From Streptomyces termitum (GTDB taxonomy: Bacteria; Actinomycetota; Actinomycetes; Streptomycetales; Streptomycetaceae), in contig NZ_BMUL01000008.1 in NCBI RefSeq assembly GCF_014650175.1, positions 300,898-364,897 on the forward strand: 64,000 nt of DNA. Direction: 5' to 3'. Positions 49,609 through 57,658 of the stretch are shown one piece after another. The translations under genes and the position numbers were made by a program. Under the pieces are notes generated by a model, which searched no databases, was not told the DNA's origin, and saw nothing but the letters and a program-made list of their open reading frames with translations. Position 1 is the first letter of the stretch. Each line of letters begins with the position of its first letter.

Positions 49609-51446
49609 GTGCGGGGTTCCTTCTCGTCCGCCGGTTCCGGCGCGTTCCAGTCGATGCCGGAGGAGTCCCGTTCGTCCATGTGGTCGTCGAACCACGCGGA
49701 GCCGAGGCCCGGGTGGTCGCGCAGCAGGCGGTGGCGCAGGGCCATCAGGTCGGTGCGCTCGTACCGGCGGATCGTCTGGGCGAGGGAGAGTTCCTCCTCG
49801 TCGACGACGTCGGTCCTGGCCCCGGCGGCGAGCAGGTCGGCGACGAGGGCGGCGGAGCCGCCGCCGTGGACGGCGCTCTGGAGCGGGGTGCGGTCGGCCT
49901 TGTCCTTCGCCTCCAGGTCCACTCCGGCGGCCAGCAGCCGGGGCAGCAGCTCCCGGTGGTCGAGGAGGGGCAGGAGGTGCAGCAGGCCGCGCCCCCTGCG
50001 GTCGCGGACGTGCGGGTCGGTACCGGCGTCGAGGAGGGCGAGGACGGCGGGGGTGTCGCCGTGCTGGGCGTGCAGGAACAGGGCGTTGCGCTGTTCGCGC
50101 AGGGCGCGCGGCAGCCGTCCCCCGCCGCCCGCCCAGGCGTCCCGCGCGGCGAAGCAGCCGCTGACGGTGCCGCCGAAGGCGAGCAGTGCCTGTTCGCGCT
50201 GCCGCTCCCGCTCGGTGTGCGGGCCCGTGAGCACGCCGTCGCGGTGGGCGACCTCGTGCCAGGCGTCGCCGCAGCGGACCCGGACGGGGCCGGGGACGCG
50301 GGGGCCGGGCGGGCCGGTGGCGGGTCCGGCGTGCGGGAGCAGCACGGCGGCGACCAGCGGGTGGAACTCCTCGGGCCGGATCCGGCCGGCCCGGAGCAGG
50401 CCGATGTCGGGGAGCCGCTGCCAGGTGTACGAGGGGAGGCGCGGGACGCCGTCCCCCTGGCCCCGCTCGTGGCCGGTGACGTGCGGCGGGCGGACGTCGG
50501 GGGCGGCCGGGTCGAGGCCGATCCGCAGGTGGCCGCGCCACTCCAGGTCGAGGCGGAAGACGGTGCCGTGTCCGGCGCGGGCGAGGCGCCGGAGTTCGGG
50601 GGCGAGCCGGGTGAGGTCGGGGGCGACGAAGGAGGTGAGCGCGGCGACGTCGAGCTCCCGGTAGGAGCGCGGGCCCCGCGGGGGCGGGGTGAGGTCGAGG
50701 CCGAGGCCGGCGGCGGCGTACGCCTCGGTGTGCTCTCCGCGCGCCTGGAGGACCGCGATCCATTCGGCGAGGGCGGCCGGGTCGGCGGCGCCGGGGGCCT
50801 CGGTGGGGAGTTCGTCGGCGGCGAGCGGGGTGCCGTCGGCGCGCAGGAAGGGGATGCGGCCCCGGGGCGCGGGGCCGCCGGGCGCGGCGGCGTCGGCGGC
50901 GCCCGCGCTCCAGCGGAGTTCGCCGGTGCGGCGGGCGTCCCAGAAGCGGCGGGCGGCGGTCCAGTCCTCGGTGACGTACCGCACGCCGTGGAGCCGGTCG
51001 TCCTGGGGTGCGACGGCGGGTCCGAGGTGCAGGCGGAGGCGCTGCGGCCCGGCGAGCATGGGGGTGTTGGTGACCGACAGGACGGGGCCGGCGGCGCCGG
51101 GGGTGTCGTAGGCGGCGAGGAGGACGCGGCGGCCCGCGGCGAGGGTGCTGTGGCCGCCGAGGGTGCGCGGGAGGTGCCAGCGCAGCAGGTCGGGGGCGAG
51201 GTGCCGCAGGTCGTCGGCGACGCGGGCGGCGGTCGCGGAGCCGTACCGGTCGGCGATCCGGCGGGGGTCGAGGTCGTCGGGGACGTCCACGGCGGCGACG
51301 GCGCAGGCGGTCCGCCAGTCGCCGGACTCCCGGGCCCGGGTGGCGCGTTCGATCATCCGGCGGGGCACCGCGTAGCGGCGGACGCGGGCCCAGGAGGCGG
51401 CCTCCTCGGCGGTGAGGCCGCCGGGTGGGCCGGGGCGCGCGGTCAC
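49605..51446 (-). CDS. Large ankyrin-repeat protein
   Basis: 613 residues. Residues 1 to about 440 are not recognised; they hold segments such as MIERATRARESGDWRTACAV and PELRRLARAGHGTVFRLDLEW. From about 460 three to four ankyrin repeats are clear: NALFLHAQHGDTPAVLALLD, GRGLLHLLPLLDHRELLPRL, DRTPLQSAVHGGGSAALVADL. GTG 51446 overlaps the LRR gene stop as GTGA. Between an LRR protein and a MoxR ATPase it probably recognises a protein partner for the machine. Confidence 0.82.
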   Translation of the reverse strand: MTARPGPPGGLTAEEAASWARVRRYAVPRRMIERATRARESGDWRTACAVAAVDVPDDLDPRRIADRYGSATAARVADDLRHLAPDLLRWHLPRTLGGHSTLAAGRRVLLAAYDTPGAAGPVLSVTNTPMLAGPQRLRLHLGPAVAPQDDRLHGVRYVTEDWTAARRFWDARRTGELRWSAGAADAAAPGGPAPRGRIPFLRADGTPLAADELPTEAPGAADPAALAEWIAVLQARGEHTEAYAAAGLGLDLTPPPRGPRSYRELDVAALTSFVAPDLTRLAPELRRLARAGHGTVFRLDLEWRGHLRIGLDPAAPDVRPPHVTGHERGQGDGVPRLPSYTWQRLPDIGLLRAGRIRPEEFHPLVAAVLLPHAGPATGPPGPRVPGPVRVRCGDAWHEVAHRDGVLTGPHTERERQREQALLAFGGTVSGCFAARDAWAGGGGRLPRALREQRNALFLHAQHGDTPAVLALLDAGTDPHVRDRRGRGLLHLLPLLDHRELLPRLLAAGVDLEAKDKADRTPLQSAVHGGGSAALVADLLAAGARTDVVDEEELSLAQTIRRYERTDLMALRHRLLRDHPGLGSAWFDDHMDERDSSGIDWNAPEPADEKEPRT

Positions 51447-52603
51447 CGGTACACGCTGCCGATCGCCCGCAGGTCGGGGTGGGCGGGGCGGGCGGGGTGG
51501 AGCCGTTCGGCGAAGGAGCGCTTGAGCCGGCGGGGCGTGCCGGGGCCGAGGCCGACGTGTTCGAGGCGGTGCTCGTCGGGGAGCGCGCTGAGCAGGGTCC
51601 TGGCGCCGCGTCCGGTGAGGCCGGTGTGGCGCAGTTCGAGGCGGCGCAGCGGGCTGCCGGGGAGGGCGGCGGCGAGGGACCGGGCGCCGTCGTCGCCGGT
51701 GGTGTTGGCGGGGGCGCCGAGGCCGCGTTCGGACATGGCCCGACCGAGGTCGAGGCTCTCGATGCCGCCGAGGGCGTCGGCGAGGGCGCGGGCTCCGGCG
51801 GGGCCGATGCCGTTGCCGCCGAGGCCGAGGCGGACGGGCCGGGCGGGGTCGGCCGCGGCGGCCAGGACGGCGGTGCCCGCGTCGCCGAGGTGGTTGGCGG
51901 GGAGGTAGAGCTCGCGGACTCCGGCGTCGCGGACGAGGGCGGCGAGCAGCGGGGCGTCGGCGGCGGTCAGGCCGTTGCCGCCGAGGTAGAGCCGTTCGAG
52001 GGGGGCGTCGCGGTCCAGGAGGGCGTCGAGGAGGAGCCGTACGCCCTCCGGGCCGATGCCGGTGTTGACCAGGTCGAGGGTCCGCAGCGCGCGGTTGCGG
52101 CGCAGCAGTGCGGCGAGGGTGCGGGCGCCGGCGGGGGCGAGCGGGTTCCGCTTGAGCCACAGGGCGCGGACCTCGGTGTCCTCGGCGAGCGCGGCGGCGA
52201 GGGCCGTGGCGCCGTCGGGGCCGATGCGGTCGCAGCCGAGGTAAAGGGTCCGGATGCCGTGGGCGGTGCCGGCGTCGCGGGCGGCGGTGAGGGCGTCGGC
52301 GACGGACCGGGCGCCGTCGTCGCCGACGGAGTCGGTGCCGAGCAGCAGGTGGGCGGCGTGCGGGGAGGCGACGGCGGCGGGCAGCAGGCGGGCCGCGCCG
52401 GCGGGGCCGAGTCCCTGCTTGCACAGGTCCACCCGGCCGCCGGTGCGCAGGGTGCCGAGCGGGAAGGTCTCGTCGGCGGTGACGGGCCGGGGGTCGGCCA
52501 GCCGGTCGAGCAGCGGTGCGAGCAGGGCCGGGTCGGCGGCGGGCCGGTCGGGGTGCTCGATCGCGGGGCAGCGCACGGGCGTTGTCGGCTGGTCCATCAG
52601 CAT
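51443..52603 (-). CDS. Leucine-rich-repeat protein, ribonuclease-inhibitor type
   Basis: 386 residues from ATG 52603 (GGAGG 9 nt upstream; a second ATG two codons later is also possible). About ten LRRs of the ribonuclease-inhibitor/NLR type, with units such as IRTLYLGCDRIGPDGATALA, VRALWLKRNPLAPAGARTLA, LERLYLGGNGLTAADAPLLA and VRELYLPANHLGDAGTAVLA. Such horseshoe scaffolds bind proteins. It is the first coding gene of the operon with ankyrin, MoxR and VWA proteins, and lies just after the tRNA-like gene. Confidence 0.88.
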   Translation of the reverse strand: MLMDQPTTPVRCPAIEHPDRPAADPALLAPLLDRLADPRPVTADETFPLGTLRTGGRVDLCKQGLGPAGAARLLPAAVASPHAAHLLLGTDSVGDDGARSVADALTAARDAGTAHGIRTLYLGCDRIGPDGATALAAALAEDTEVRALWLKRNPLAPAGARTLAALLRRNRALRTLDLVNTGIGPEGVRLLLDALLDRDAPLERLYLGGNGLTAADAPLLAALVRDAGVRELYLPANHLGDAGTAVLAAAADPARPVRLGLGGNGIGPAGARALADALGGIESLDLGRAMSERGLGAPANTTGDDGARSLAAALPGSPLRRLELRHTGLTGRGARTLLSALPDEHRLEHVGLGPGTPRRLKRSFAERLHPARPAHPDLRAIGSVYR

Positions 52604-52654
52604 TCCACCGGTCCTCCGCCGGGGCCCGGCGTCCGCGTCGACAGCAAGCAGGCG

Positions 52655-52727
52655 CAAGACCGGTCGGATTCGAACCGACGTCCTCCAGCTCGATGCGTGG
52701 GCGCGACGACCTCTGCGCTACGGCCTT
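52655..52727 (-). tRNA. tRNA-like gene with non-pairing anticodon stem
   Basis: 73 nt on the minus strand. Acceptor stem AAGGCCG/CGGTCTT (one G-U), positions 8-9 TA, D stem GCGC/GCGC with GG in the loop, T stem GTCGG/CCGAC with loop TTCGAAT, discriminator G, no coded CCA. These parts are fully canonical. The anticodon region reads CACGC-ATCGAGC-TGGAG, whose flanks cannot form the 5-bp stem, and the variable loop is short. If the loop is read in the usual register the anticodon is CGA, but I do not assign an amino acid. Upstream is the strong terminator of the nuclease gene. Confidence 0.6.
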
Positions 52728-52743
52728 GCTGCGGATGATCATA

Positions 52744-52797
52744 GCCCCCGCCGTCCCCGGTATCGGTCATCAGTTTGATACCGGGGACGGCGGGGGC
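52744..52797 (-). terminator. Very strong terminator of the nuclease gene
   Basis: A perfect 21-bp inverted repeat (52744-52764 with 52777-52797) with a 12-nt loop, 14 nt after the nuclease stop at 52811. It isolates the nuclease gene from the tRNA-like gene and the LRR operon. Confidence 0.9.
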
Positions 52798-52810
52798 GGG
52801 GTGTGCCGGG

Positions 52811-55246
52811 TCAGGGCTTGACGCGGACCACCTGCGGGTCGTGGTCGGACGCCTGGCTGGCGAACTCGCTGTTGATGTGGACGACGTCGTAGCGGGTCTG
52901 CTGGCGCTTGAAGGCGGGGCTGACCAGGATGTGGTCGAGGACCTGCGAGTTGCCCTGGTAGACGTACGAGTACCGCTCGGACGCGGGCAGCTCGTTCACC
53001 AGGTCGCGCAGGACGCCGCCCCGGGTGAGGGTCCGGAGCGCGGGCGAGAACTGGTAGTCGTTGAAGTCGCCGAGGGAGACCACCCGGGCGCCGGGGTCGG
53101 CGGCCAGCAGCTTGGCGACGAAGGCCCGCTGGACCTCGGCCTGCTGGAGGCGCTGGACCTCGGAGCTGCGGGACGGGGCCTGGAAGCGGCTGTCGAGGCC
53201 CTGGTCGCCGCCCTTGCTGTTGAAGTGGTTGGCGATCACGAAGACCGGCTTGTTGTGGAAGCGGAACTGGCCGATCAGCGGCTTGCGGCTGTTGTTCCAC
53301 GCCGCGTCGGCGGGGGCAATCCGGGCCGGGGAGGCGGTCAGCGAGGTGCGCTTGCCGGTGCCGGTCACGTCCACGGCGGTGGTGGCGTCGCCGCCGGCTA
53401 TGTCGGTGAAGGAGACCCGGTCGGGGTTGAAGAGGAAGACCTGGCGGATGTTGCCGCCGGGCTCGCCGCCGTCCTCGCCGTCCACCGGGTCGACGGAGCG
53501 CCAGTCGTAGGCGGGGCCGCCGGCGGCCTTGATCGCCTCGACGAACTTGGCGACGGTGGCATCGGAGGAGACCGTGCCGTCGTTGACCGGGCCGTTGTCG
53601 TCCTGGACCTCTTCGAGGGTCAGGATGTCGGGCGCGCGCAGGTGGGTGACGACGCCGGAGGCCAGCTCGGCGAACTTCTCGTCCGGGTCGGCCGGGTCGA
53701 GGTTCTCGACGTTGTACGTGGCGATGGTGAGCTCGCTCGGCAGGGCGCGGGCGGTGACCTCGCGCCGGAGCCCGCCCGACTCGACGGTGCCGAGGCGGGT
53801 GGCCTGCACGGCGTAGCCGCCGAACCGGGTGTAGTCGAGGGGGCCGCCGGTGGTGCCGGTGAGCCGGTCGCCGACGTTCGCGACCGGGAAGTCGGCGGCG
53901 TCGCCCAGCGACTGGACGAGGAGGCGGCCCGAGTTCTGCCGGTCGTAGCCGAGGTAGACGGAGCCGCCGCGGGCCGAGCGCGGGTCCTGCTCGCGGGCGT
54001 TCACCCACAGCTCGTGGTAGGCGTTGCTGGCCTGGGTGACCGGCACGTCGCGGACCTCGACGTTCATGCCCTCCAGCGCCTCGAAGAGGTCGAGCGCGTA
54101 GGCGTCGGTGCGCAGCGGCAGGGCCTCGATCGAGCCGCCCGCCGCGTCGGGGGCGTACGCCTCCGGGACGGACGTGCCGTCGAGCACCACGGGGGCGGGG
54201 ACCGTGTTGCCCGAGGAGACCACGGTGGTCCTGGGGGCGGTCAGCTCGGTGAGGGACTGCGAGCCGCCCGCGTTGTTCGGGTAGTACTCGGTGACCTTGG
54301 CGGTGACCAGGACGGCGTCGCCGACCTTGACGGCCGGGCCGGTGCCGTTGGTGTAGACGAAGACGCCCTCGCTGGTGGCGGGGTCCGCGTCCGGGTTCGG
54401 GTCCTGCATCCAGAAGCCCTTGGTGCCGTAGCCGCGGACGCCGGTGACGATGCCGGGGACGCCCGTGACGGTCTGGCCGGCCAGCGGCGAGAGGCGGGTG
54501 GCGCCCTGGATGTCGTGGACGCGGACGGTGCCGGGCTCGGTCGGGCCGGTCTCGCCGCCGCCGGGGCCGCCGGGGGCGGTCTCGCCCTTGGCGTTGACTG
54601 GGGTGGGCTCGCTGGCCTGGAAGTCGGCGGCGTTGTCGTCGGTGTCGGCGAGGGACGCGGCGCGGGCCACCGAGGCGCTGTTGGAGGCGCCGGCGGCGGG
54701 GCCGGAGCCCTCGCGGACCACGGCGGTGCCGAAGCCCACCAGGTCGACGACGCGCGGGTCGGCGGCGCACTCCTCGGCGGTCTTGCAGGTCAGGGCCTCG
54801 GTGCCGGAGACGAGGGCGACGGTGCCGCTGGTCGCGGACAGCGCCAGGGTGCCGGTGGCGTCGGCGGCCGGCAGGCCCACCGTGCCGCCGGTGCCCGCCG
54901 CCTGGGCGATCAGGTAGCGGCTCTTGGCGGCGACCGAGCCGGTCAGCGGGGTGACGCCCCACTTGCTGCTCGCGCCGGGGCTGCCCGACAGGTACTGCAC
55001 GCTGTGGCCGGCCAGGCCGAAGGCGGCGCCGGTCGGGTTGGCGAGCTCGATGAAGTCGTTCTTCAGCGTCGCGCCGGAGTTGCCGCCGCCGCCGTACACC
55101 TCGGCGATGACCACGCCCGCGGACGGGGTGGCGACCGCGCCGGGCAGCGGGACGAGCACCAGCGACGCGGTGACCGCGGCGGGCAGGGCCGCGCGCAGCA
55201 GCGTGCGGCGGGAACGGCGGGCGGGAACGGGAAGCGGGCTGGGCAC
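52811..55246 (-). CDS. Secreted ExeM/NucH-type nuclease with lamin-tail domain
   Basis: 811 residues. A signal peptide with RRSRRTLLRAALPAAVTA, possibly Tat, cleaved near residue 40. Residues about 42-190 are a lamin-tail domain (GVVIAEVYGGGGNSGATLKN...FIELAN). A central OB-like part includes VHDIQGATRLSPLAGQ. The endonuclease/exonuclease/phosphatase domain (about 500-811) has TYNVENL, LEEVQD, NHFNSK, GDFNDYQ, LDHILVS and SDHDP, a complete catalytic set. It should degrade extracellular DNA, probably for phosphate scavenging. GTG 55246 follows GGAG; promoter at 55368-55397. Confidence 0.93.
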   Translation of the reverse strand: MPSPLPVPARRSRRTLLRAALPAAVTASLVLVPLPGAVATPSAGVVIAEVYGGGGNSGATLKNDFIELANPTGAAFGLAGHSVQYLSGSPGASSKWGVTPLTGSVAAKSRYLIAQAAGTGGTVGLPAADATGTLALSATSGTVALVSGTEALTCKTAEECAADPRVVDLVGFGTAVVREGSGPAAGASNSASVARAASLADTDDNAADFQASEPTPVNAKGETAPGGPGGGETGPTEPGTVRVHDIQGATRLSPLAGQTVTGVPGIVTGVRGYGTKGFWMQDPNPDADPATSEGVFVYTNGTGPAVKVGDAVLVTAKVTEYYPNNAGGSQSLTELTAPRTTVVSSGNTVPAPVVLDGTSVPEAYAPDAAGGSIEALPLRTDAYALDLFEALEGMNVEVRDVPVTQASNAYHELWVNAREQDPRSARGGSVYLGYDRQNSGRLLVQSLGDAADFPVANVGDRLTGTTGGPLDYTRFGGYAVQATRLGTVESGGLRREVTARALPSELTIATYNVENLDPADPDEKFAELASGVVTHLRAPDILTLEEVQDDNGPVNDGTVSSDATVAKFVEAIKAAGGPAYDWRSVDPVDGEDGGEPGGNIRQVFLFNPDRVSFTDIAGGDATTAVDVTGTGKRTSLTASPARIAPADAAWNNSRKPLIGQFRFHNKPVFVIANHFNSKGGDQGLDSRFQAPSRSSEVQRLQQAEVQRAFVAKLLAADPGARVVSLGDFNDYQFSPALRTLTRGGVLRDLVNELPASERYSYVYQGNSQVLDHILVSPAFKRQQTRYDVVHINSEFASQASDHDPQVVRVKP

Positions 55247-55367
55247 CGTTGCGGCACTCCTTCACGGCGGAACACACCCGGTCGCCACGACGGCGCCGGG
55301 TTCGATGAGGGATCGTCACGTGCGGACGGAGGACGCCCGGAAGCGTCCCGTACAGATCCAGGAGCTG

Positions 55368-55397
55368 AAGATACGCGCGTAGAATGTGGCGGAACAA
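55368..55397 (-). promoter_or_regulatory. Housekeeping-type promoter for the nuclease gene
   Basis: Minus strand -35 TTGTTC (55397-55392), 18-bp spacer, -10 TATCTT (55373-55368). The distance to the GTG start at 55246 is about 115 nt. The remaining part of 55247-55491 shows no gene. Confidence 0.6.
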
Positions 55398-55491
55398 GGG
55401 CCTGGACGTGAACTTCTCACCACCTCGTCCCCCGCCCCGCTCCGCGCCCGCCTTCCGGCCCTCTTCTCCTCCCTGCCGCCGTTCCCGCAGG

Positions 55492-56682
55492 TCAGTCCCG
55501 CTCGGGCCCGTCCGGCGCCCGCAGCCAGACCTCCTCGGCCGGGTCGAACTCGCTGGTGTCCATCCGCCGGGCGCGCCAGCCGAAGCCGCAGACCGCCAGC
55601 GGGCCTTCGGCCAGCGGGTCCAGACCGAAGGCCCGCTCGATGTCCACCTCGTTGATCGCCGAGGTCACGAAGGCGCCGAGACCGAGCTCCGTCGCGCTCA
55701 GGTACAGGGTCTGGGACAGGTGCCCGCCGTCGAGCAGCAGGGCGCGGTACGCCTTGGCGTGCCGGCGGTACTTCCAGAAGCTGCGGGCGTACCGCGGCGC
55801 CAGGACCGCCAGCACGGGCGCGTCGGAGAACCAGTGCTGGCCGGCCAGGGCGCGGCGCGCGAACGCCTCCAGGGGTTCGTCCGGGTCGGGCAGGCGCTCC
55901 AGGACGTGGTCGACCGGGTGGTAGTGGTACAGCCCCGGGTCGACTCCCTCGACGTTCCGCACGACCAGGTAGGCGCCGGTCGGGTGCAGGCCGCCGCCGG
56001 AGGGCGTGTGCTTCTTCAGGAAGACGGTGTCCTCGTCGATCCGCACCTGCGCCTGCGCGGCGAAGACGCGTTGCAGCATGTGCGCGCACAGCTCCAGCGG
56101 CACCGGCCGGGCGGCGTCGAAGTTCCGGCAGGTGGTCCGGCGCGCCAGCATCGCGTCGAACGCGTTGCCGCCGACGCGCGGCAGCGGCACCCGCTCCGTC
56201 GCGTCCTCGCGCGCGGGCGCGTGCGGGGGCGGCGGTCCGAGCTTGCGCCGCAGGTCGGCGGCGGTGGCCATGTCGTTGGCCGCCATACTGGCCGCGCTGT
56301 CGAGGCCCTCCCAGCGGGCGAACCGGTGCATCATCGCCGCGGGCGGCCACCAGTGCGCGGCGCGCAGCGCCTCGTCGCGCTCGCGGTGGGCGGCGTGGGG
56401 CGCGCCGTCGGCGATCACCAGGCCGCTGTCGGCCAGCGCGGCCGCCAGGGCCGCCTCCCCGGCGTCCAGCGACTCCGTCTCCCGCCACTCGCCGGGGCTC
56501 AGCCGGCCGAGGAACTCCCGCTGCGGCGCGTCGACCTCGACCTCCGCGTCGAGGTGCGGGGCGAGGGCCAGCCAGCGCCGGGTGCGGCTCAGGCCGTCGC
56601 CTCCGGTCAGCAGCGAGTCCAGGTCGAACCCCACCTCTTCGCGGGGTTCGAGGAACAGCACGGCACAACGGCGAACACGCAT
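55492..56682 (-). CDS. SagB/ThcOx-type putative peptide-maturation dehydrogenase
   Basis: 396 residues. The C-terminal about 230 residues are an FMN nitroreductase fold of the SagB type: ARRTTCRNFDAARPVPLELC, LKKHTPSGGGLHPTGAYLVV, GHLSQTLYLSATELGLGAFV and GPLAVCGFGW. The N-terminal about 160 residues, starting MRVRRCAVLFLEPREEVGFD, match my memory of the putative peptide maturation dehydrogenase family (TIGR04511) described from Xanthomonas-type RiPP loci. It may oxidise a modified ring or backbone of a peptide. It is divergent from two paralogous precursor-like genes. Family recalled, not searched. Confidence 0.8.
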   Translation of the reverse strand: MRVRRCAVLFLEPREEVGFDLDSLLTGGDGLSRTRRWLALAPHLDAEVEVDAPQREFLGRLSPGEWRETESLDAGEAALAAALADSGLVIADGAPHAAHRERDEALRAAHWWPPAAMMHRFARWEGLDSAASMAANDMATAADLRRKLGPPPPHAPAREDATERVPLPRVGGNAFDAMLARRTTCRNFDAARPVPLELCAHMLQRVFAAQAQVRIDEDTVFLKKHTPSGGGLHPTGAYLVVRNVEGVDPGLYHYHPVDHVLERLPDPDEPLEAFARRALAGQHWFSDAPVLAVLAPRYARSFWKYRRHAKAYRALLLDGGHLSQTLYLSATELGLGAFVTSAINEVDIERAFGLDPLAEGPLAVCGFGWRARRMDTSEFDPAEEVWLRAPDGPERD

Positions 56683-56768
56683 GGGGTCGGAATCCGTTCG
56701 GCAGCGGGCGGAGGCGGACTGTGAGCGGCAGGAACGCGGAAGGGCTCCCTTATCACATTATGGTCAGC

Positions 56769-56774
56769 TATCGT
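56769..56774 (+). promoter_or_regulatory. -10 element for leaderless precursor gene
   Basis: TATCGT fits TANNNT and ends 7 nt before the ATG at 56782. There is no ribosome site, so the first precursor gene is probably leaderless. The divergent 56683-56781 gap is A/T-richer than its surroundings around 56750-56781. Confidence 0.5.
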
Positions 56775-56781
56775 TCTCATC

Positions 56782-57117
56782 ATGATGCCGACTCATGCGC
56801 CGGGGAACGGGAAAACGCGTCTTCCGGCCGACGTCATCGACCGCCTGCTCGATCTGCTGAGCACCGACGACCAGTTCCGCGAGCTGTTCACGCGGGACCG
56901 CCACGCGGCCCTGGCCCTGGCCGGCTGCGACCTGACCACCGAACAACTGCGCGCGGCCTCGCCGTTGAGATGCCTGACCGTGCGGGAGCTGGCCGGCAAG
57001 GAGGCCATCGCCCGGGCCCGCGAGGAACTGCGCGCACACCTGCTGTCCGACGCGGCGTACAGCAATCCGCACGCCCTGGAAGCCGGGGCGGTGCCGACGG
57101 CGCTGCTCCGCGACTGA
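56782..57117 (+). CDS. NHLP-related RiPP precursor-like peptide 1
   Basis: 111 residues (or 110 from the second ATG). Leader-like helical part LPADVIDRLLDLLSTDDQFR, then DRHAALALAGC, similar to nitrile-hydratase-type leaders (LL-D--FR-----D--AAL). The C-terminal end is SDAAYSNPHALEAGAVPTAL, ending LLRD. The paralogue at 57217 shares the leader pattern and the SDA-x3-NPHA-x-EAG end. No signal peptide or membrane helix. I infer a RiPP substrate with a core near the C-terminus; the family I recall is TIGR04509. No Gly-Gly leader cleavage motif is seen. Confidence 0.72.
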   Translation: MMPTHAPGNGKTRLPADVIDRLLDLLSTDDQFRELFTRDRHAALALAGCDLTTEQLRAASPLRCLTVRELAGKEAIARAREELRAHLLSDAAYSNPHALEAGAVPTALLRD

Positions 57118-57216
57118 CGCTCCGCCCGGGCCCGTTCGGGAAGACCACCGGGAGAGCACCAGGCCCCTCGGGCAGACCTCCGGGGGAACTTCTCAAGAGA
57201 ACCGTTGGGGGAAACC

Positions 57217-57546
57217 ATGTCGTCCGACCTGTCCGACACCAAACTGCGCATCCCGCCCGGGGTCGCCGACCGGCTGCTCGAACTCCTCTCCACCGACGAC
57301 GCGTTCCGCGCGCTGTTCCGGGAGGACCGGCACGCGGCGCTGGTCCGGGCCGGGTTCGAGGCCGACCCCGAGCGGCTCAGGGAGACCTCGGCCCTCGCCT
57401 GCCTGCGCGTGGACGAGCTGGCGTCCAAGGCCGACATCGCGGCCGCCCGCGAAGCCCTCAGGGCGCACCTGACCTCGGACGCCAGCCACACCAACCCGCA
57501 CGCCTTCGAGGCCGGAACGGCGCACGCGGCGCTGCGCCGCGCCTGA
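57217..57546 (+). CDS. NHLP-related RiPP precursor-like peptide 2
   Basis: 109 residues, paralogue of the preceding gene. IPPGVADRLLELLSTDDAFR, EDRHAALVRAG, then ALACLRVDELASK and the end SDASHTNPHAFEAGTAHAAL. Identity to copy 1 is high in the leader (DRLL-LLSTDD-FR-LF--DRHAAL--AG) and in the last 25 residues (RAHL-SDA---NPHA-EAG). ATG 57217 has GGGGGA just upstream; 99 nt separate it from copy 1, so they are one transcript ended by the hairpin at 57604-57640. Confidence 0.72.
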   Translation: MSSDLSDTKLRIPPGVADRLLELLSTDDAFRALFREDRHAALVRAGFEADPERLRETSALACLRVDELASKADIAAAREALRAHLTSDASHTNPHAFEAGTAHAALRRA

Positions 57547-57603
57547 CCCGGCCCGCCGTCCGCCGCCGGACCGGGCACGAGACGGGTCCTTCGCGTGCCT
57601 CCA

Positions 57604-57640
57604 GAGCGGGGGTGCGGGTTCTCCGCCCGTACCCCCGCTC
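57604..57640. terminator. Hairpin between convergent genes
   Basis: A perfect 10-bp stem (57604-57613 with 57631-57640) with further inner pairing, between the precursor operon and the monooxygenase stop at 57659. It can terminate both directions. Confidence 0.7.
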
Positions 57641-57658
57641 CCGTCCTCCGTACCGCCG

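Noticed and set aside
52657..52727. Longer start of the LRR gene at 52657
   Set aside because: That start codon lies inside the tRNA-like gene; ATG 52603 has its own ribosome site.
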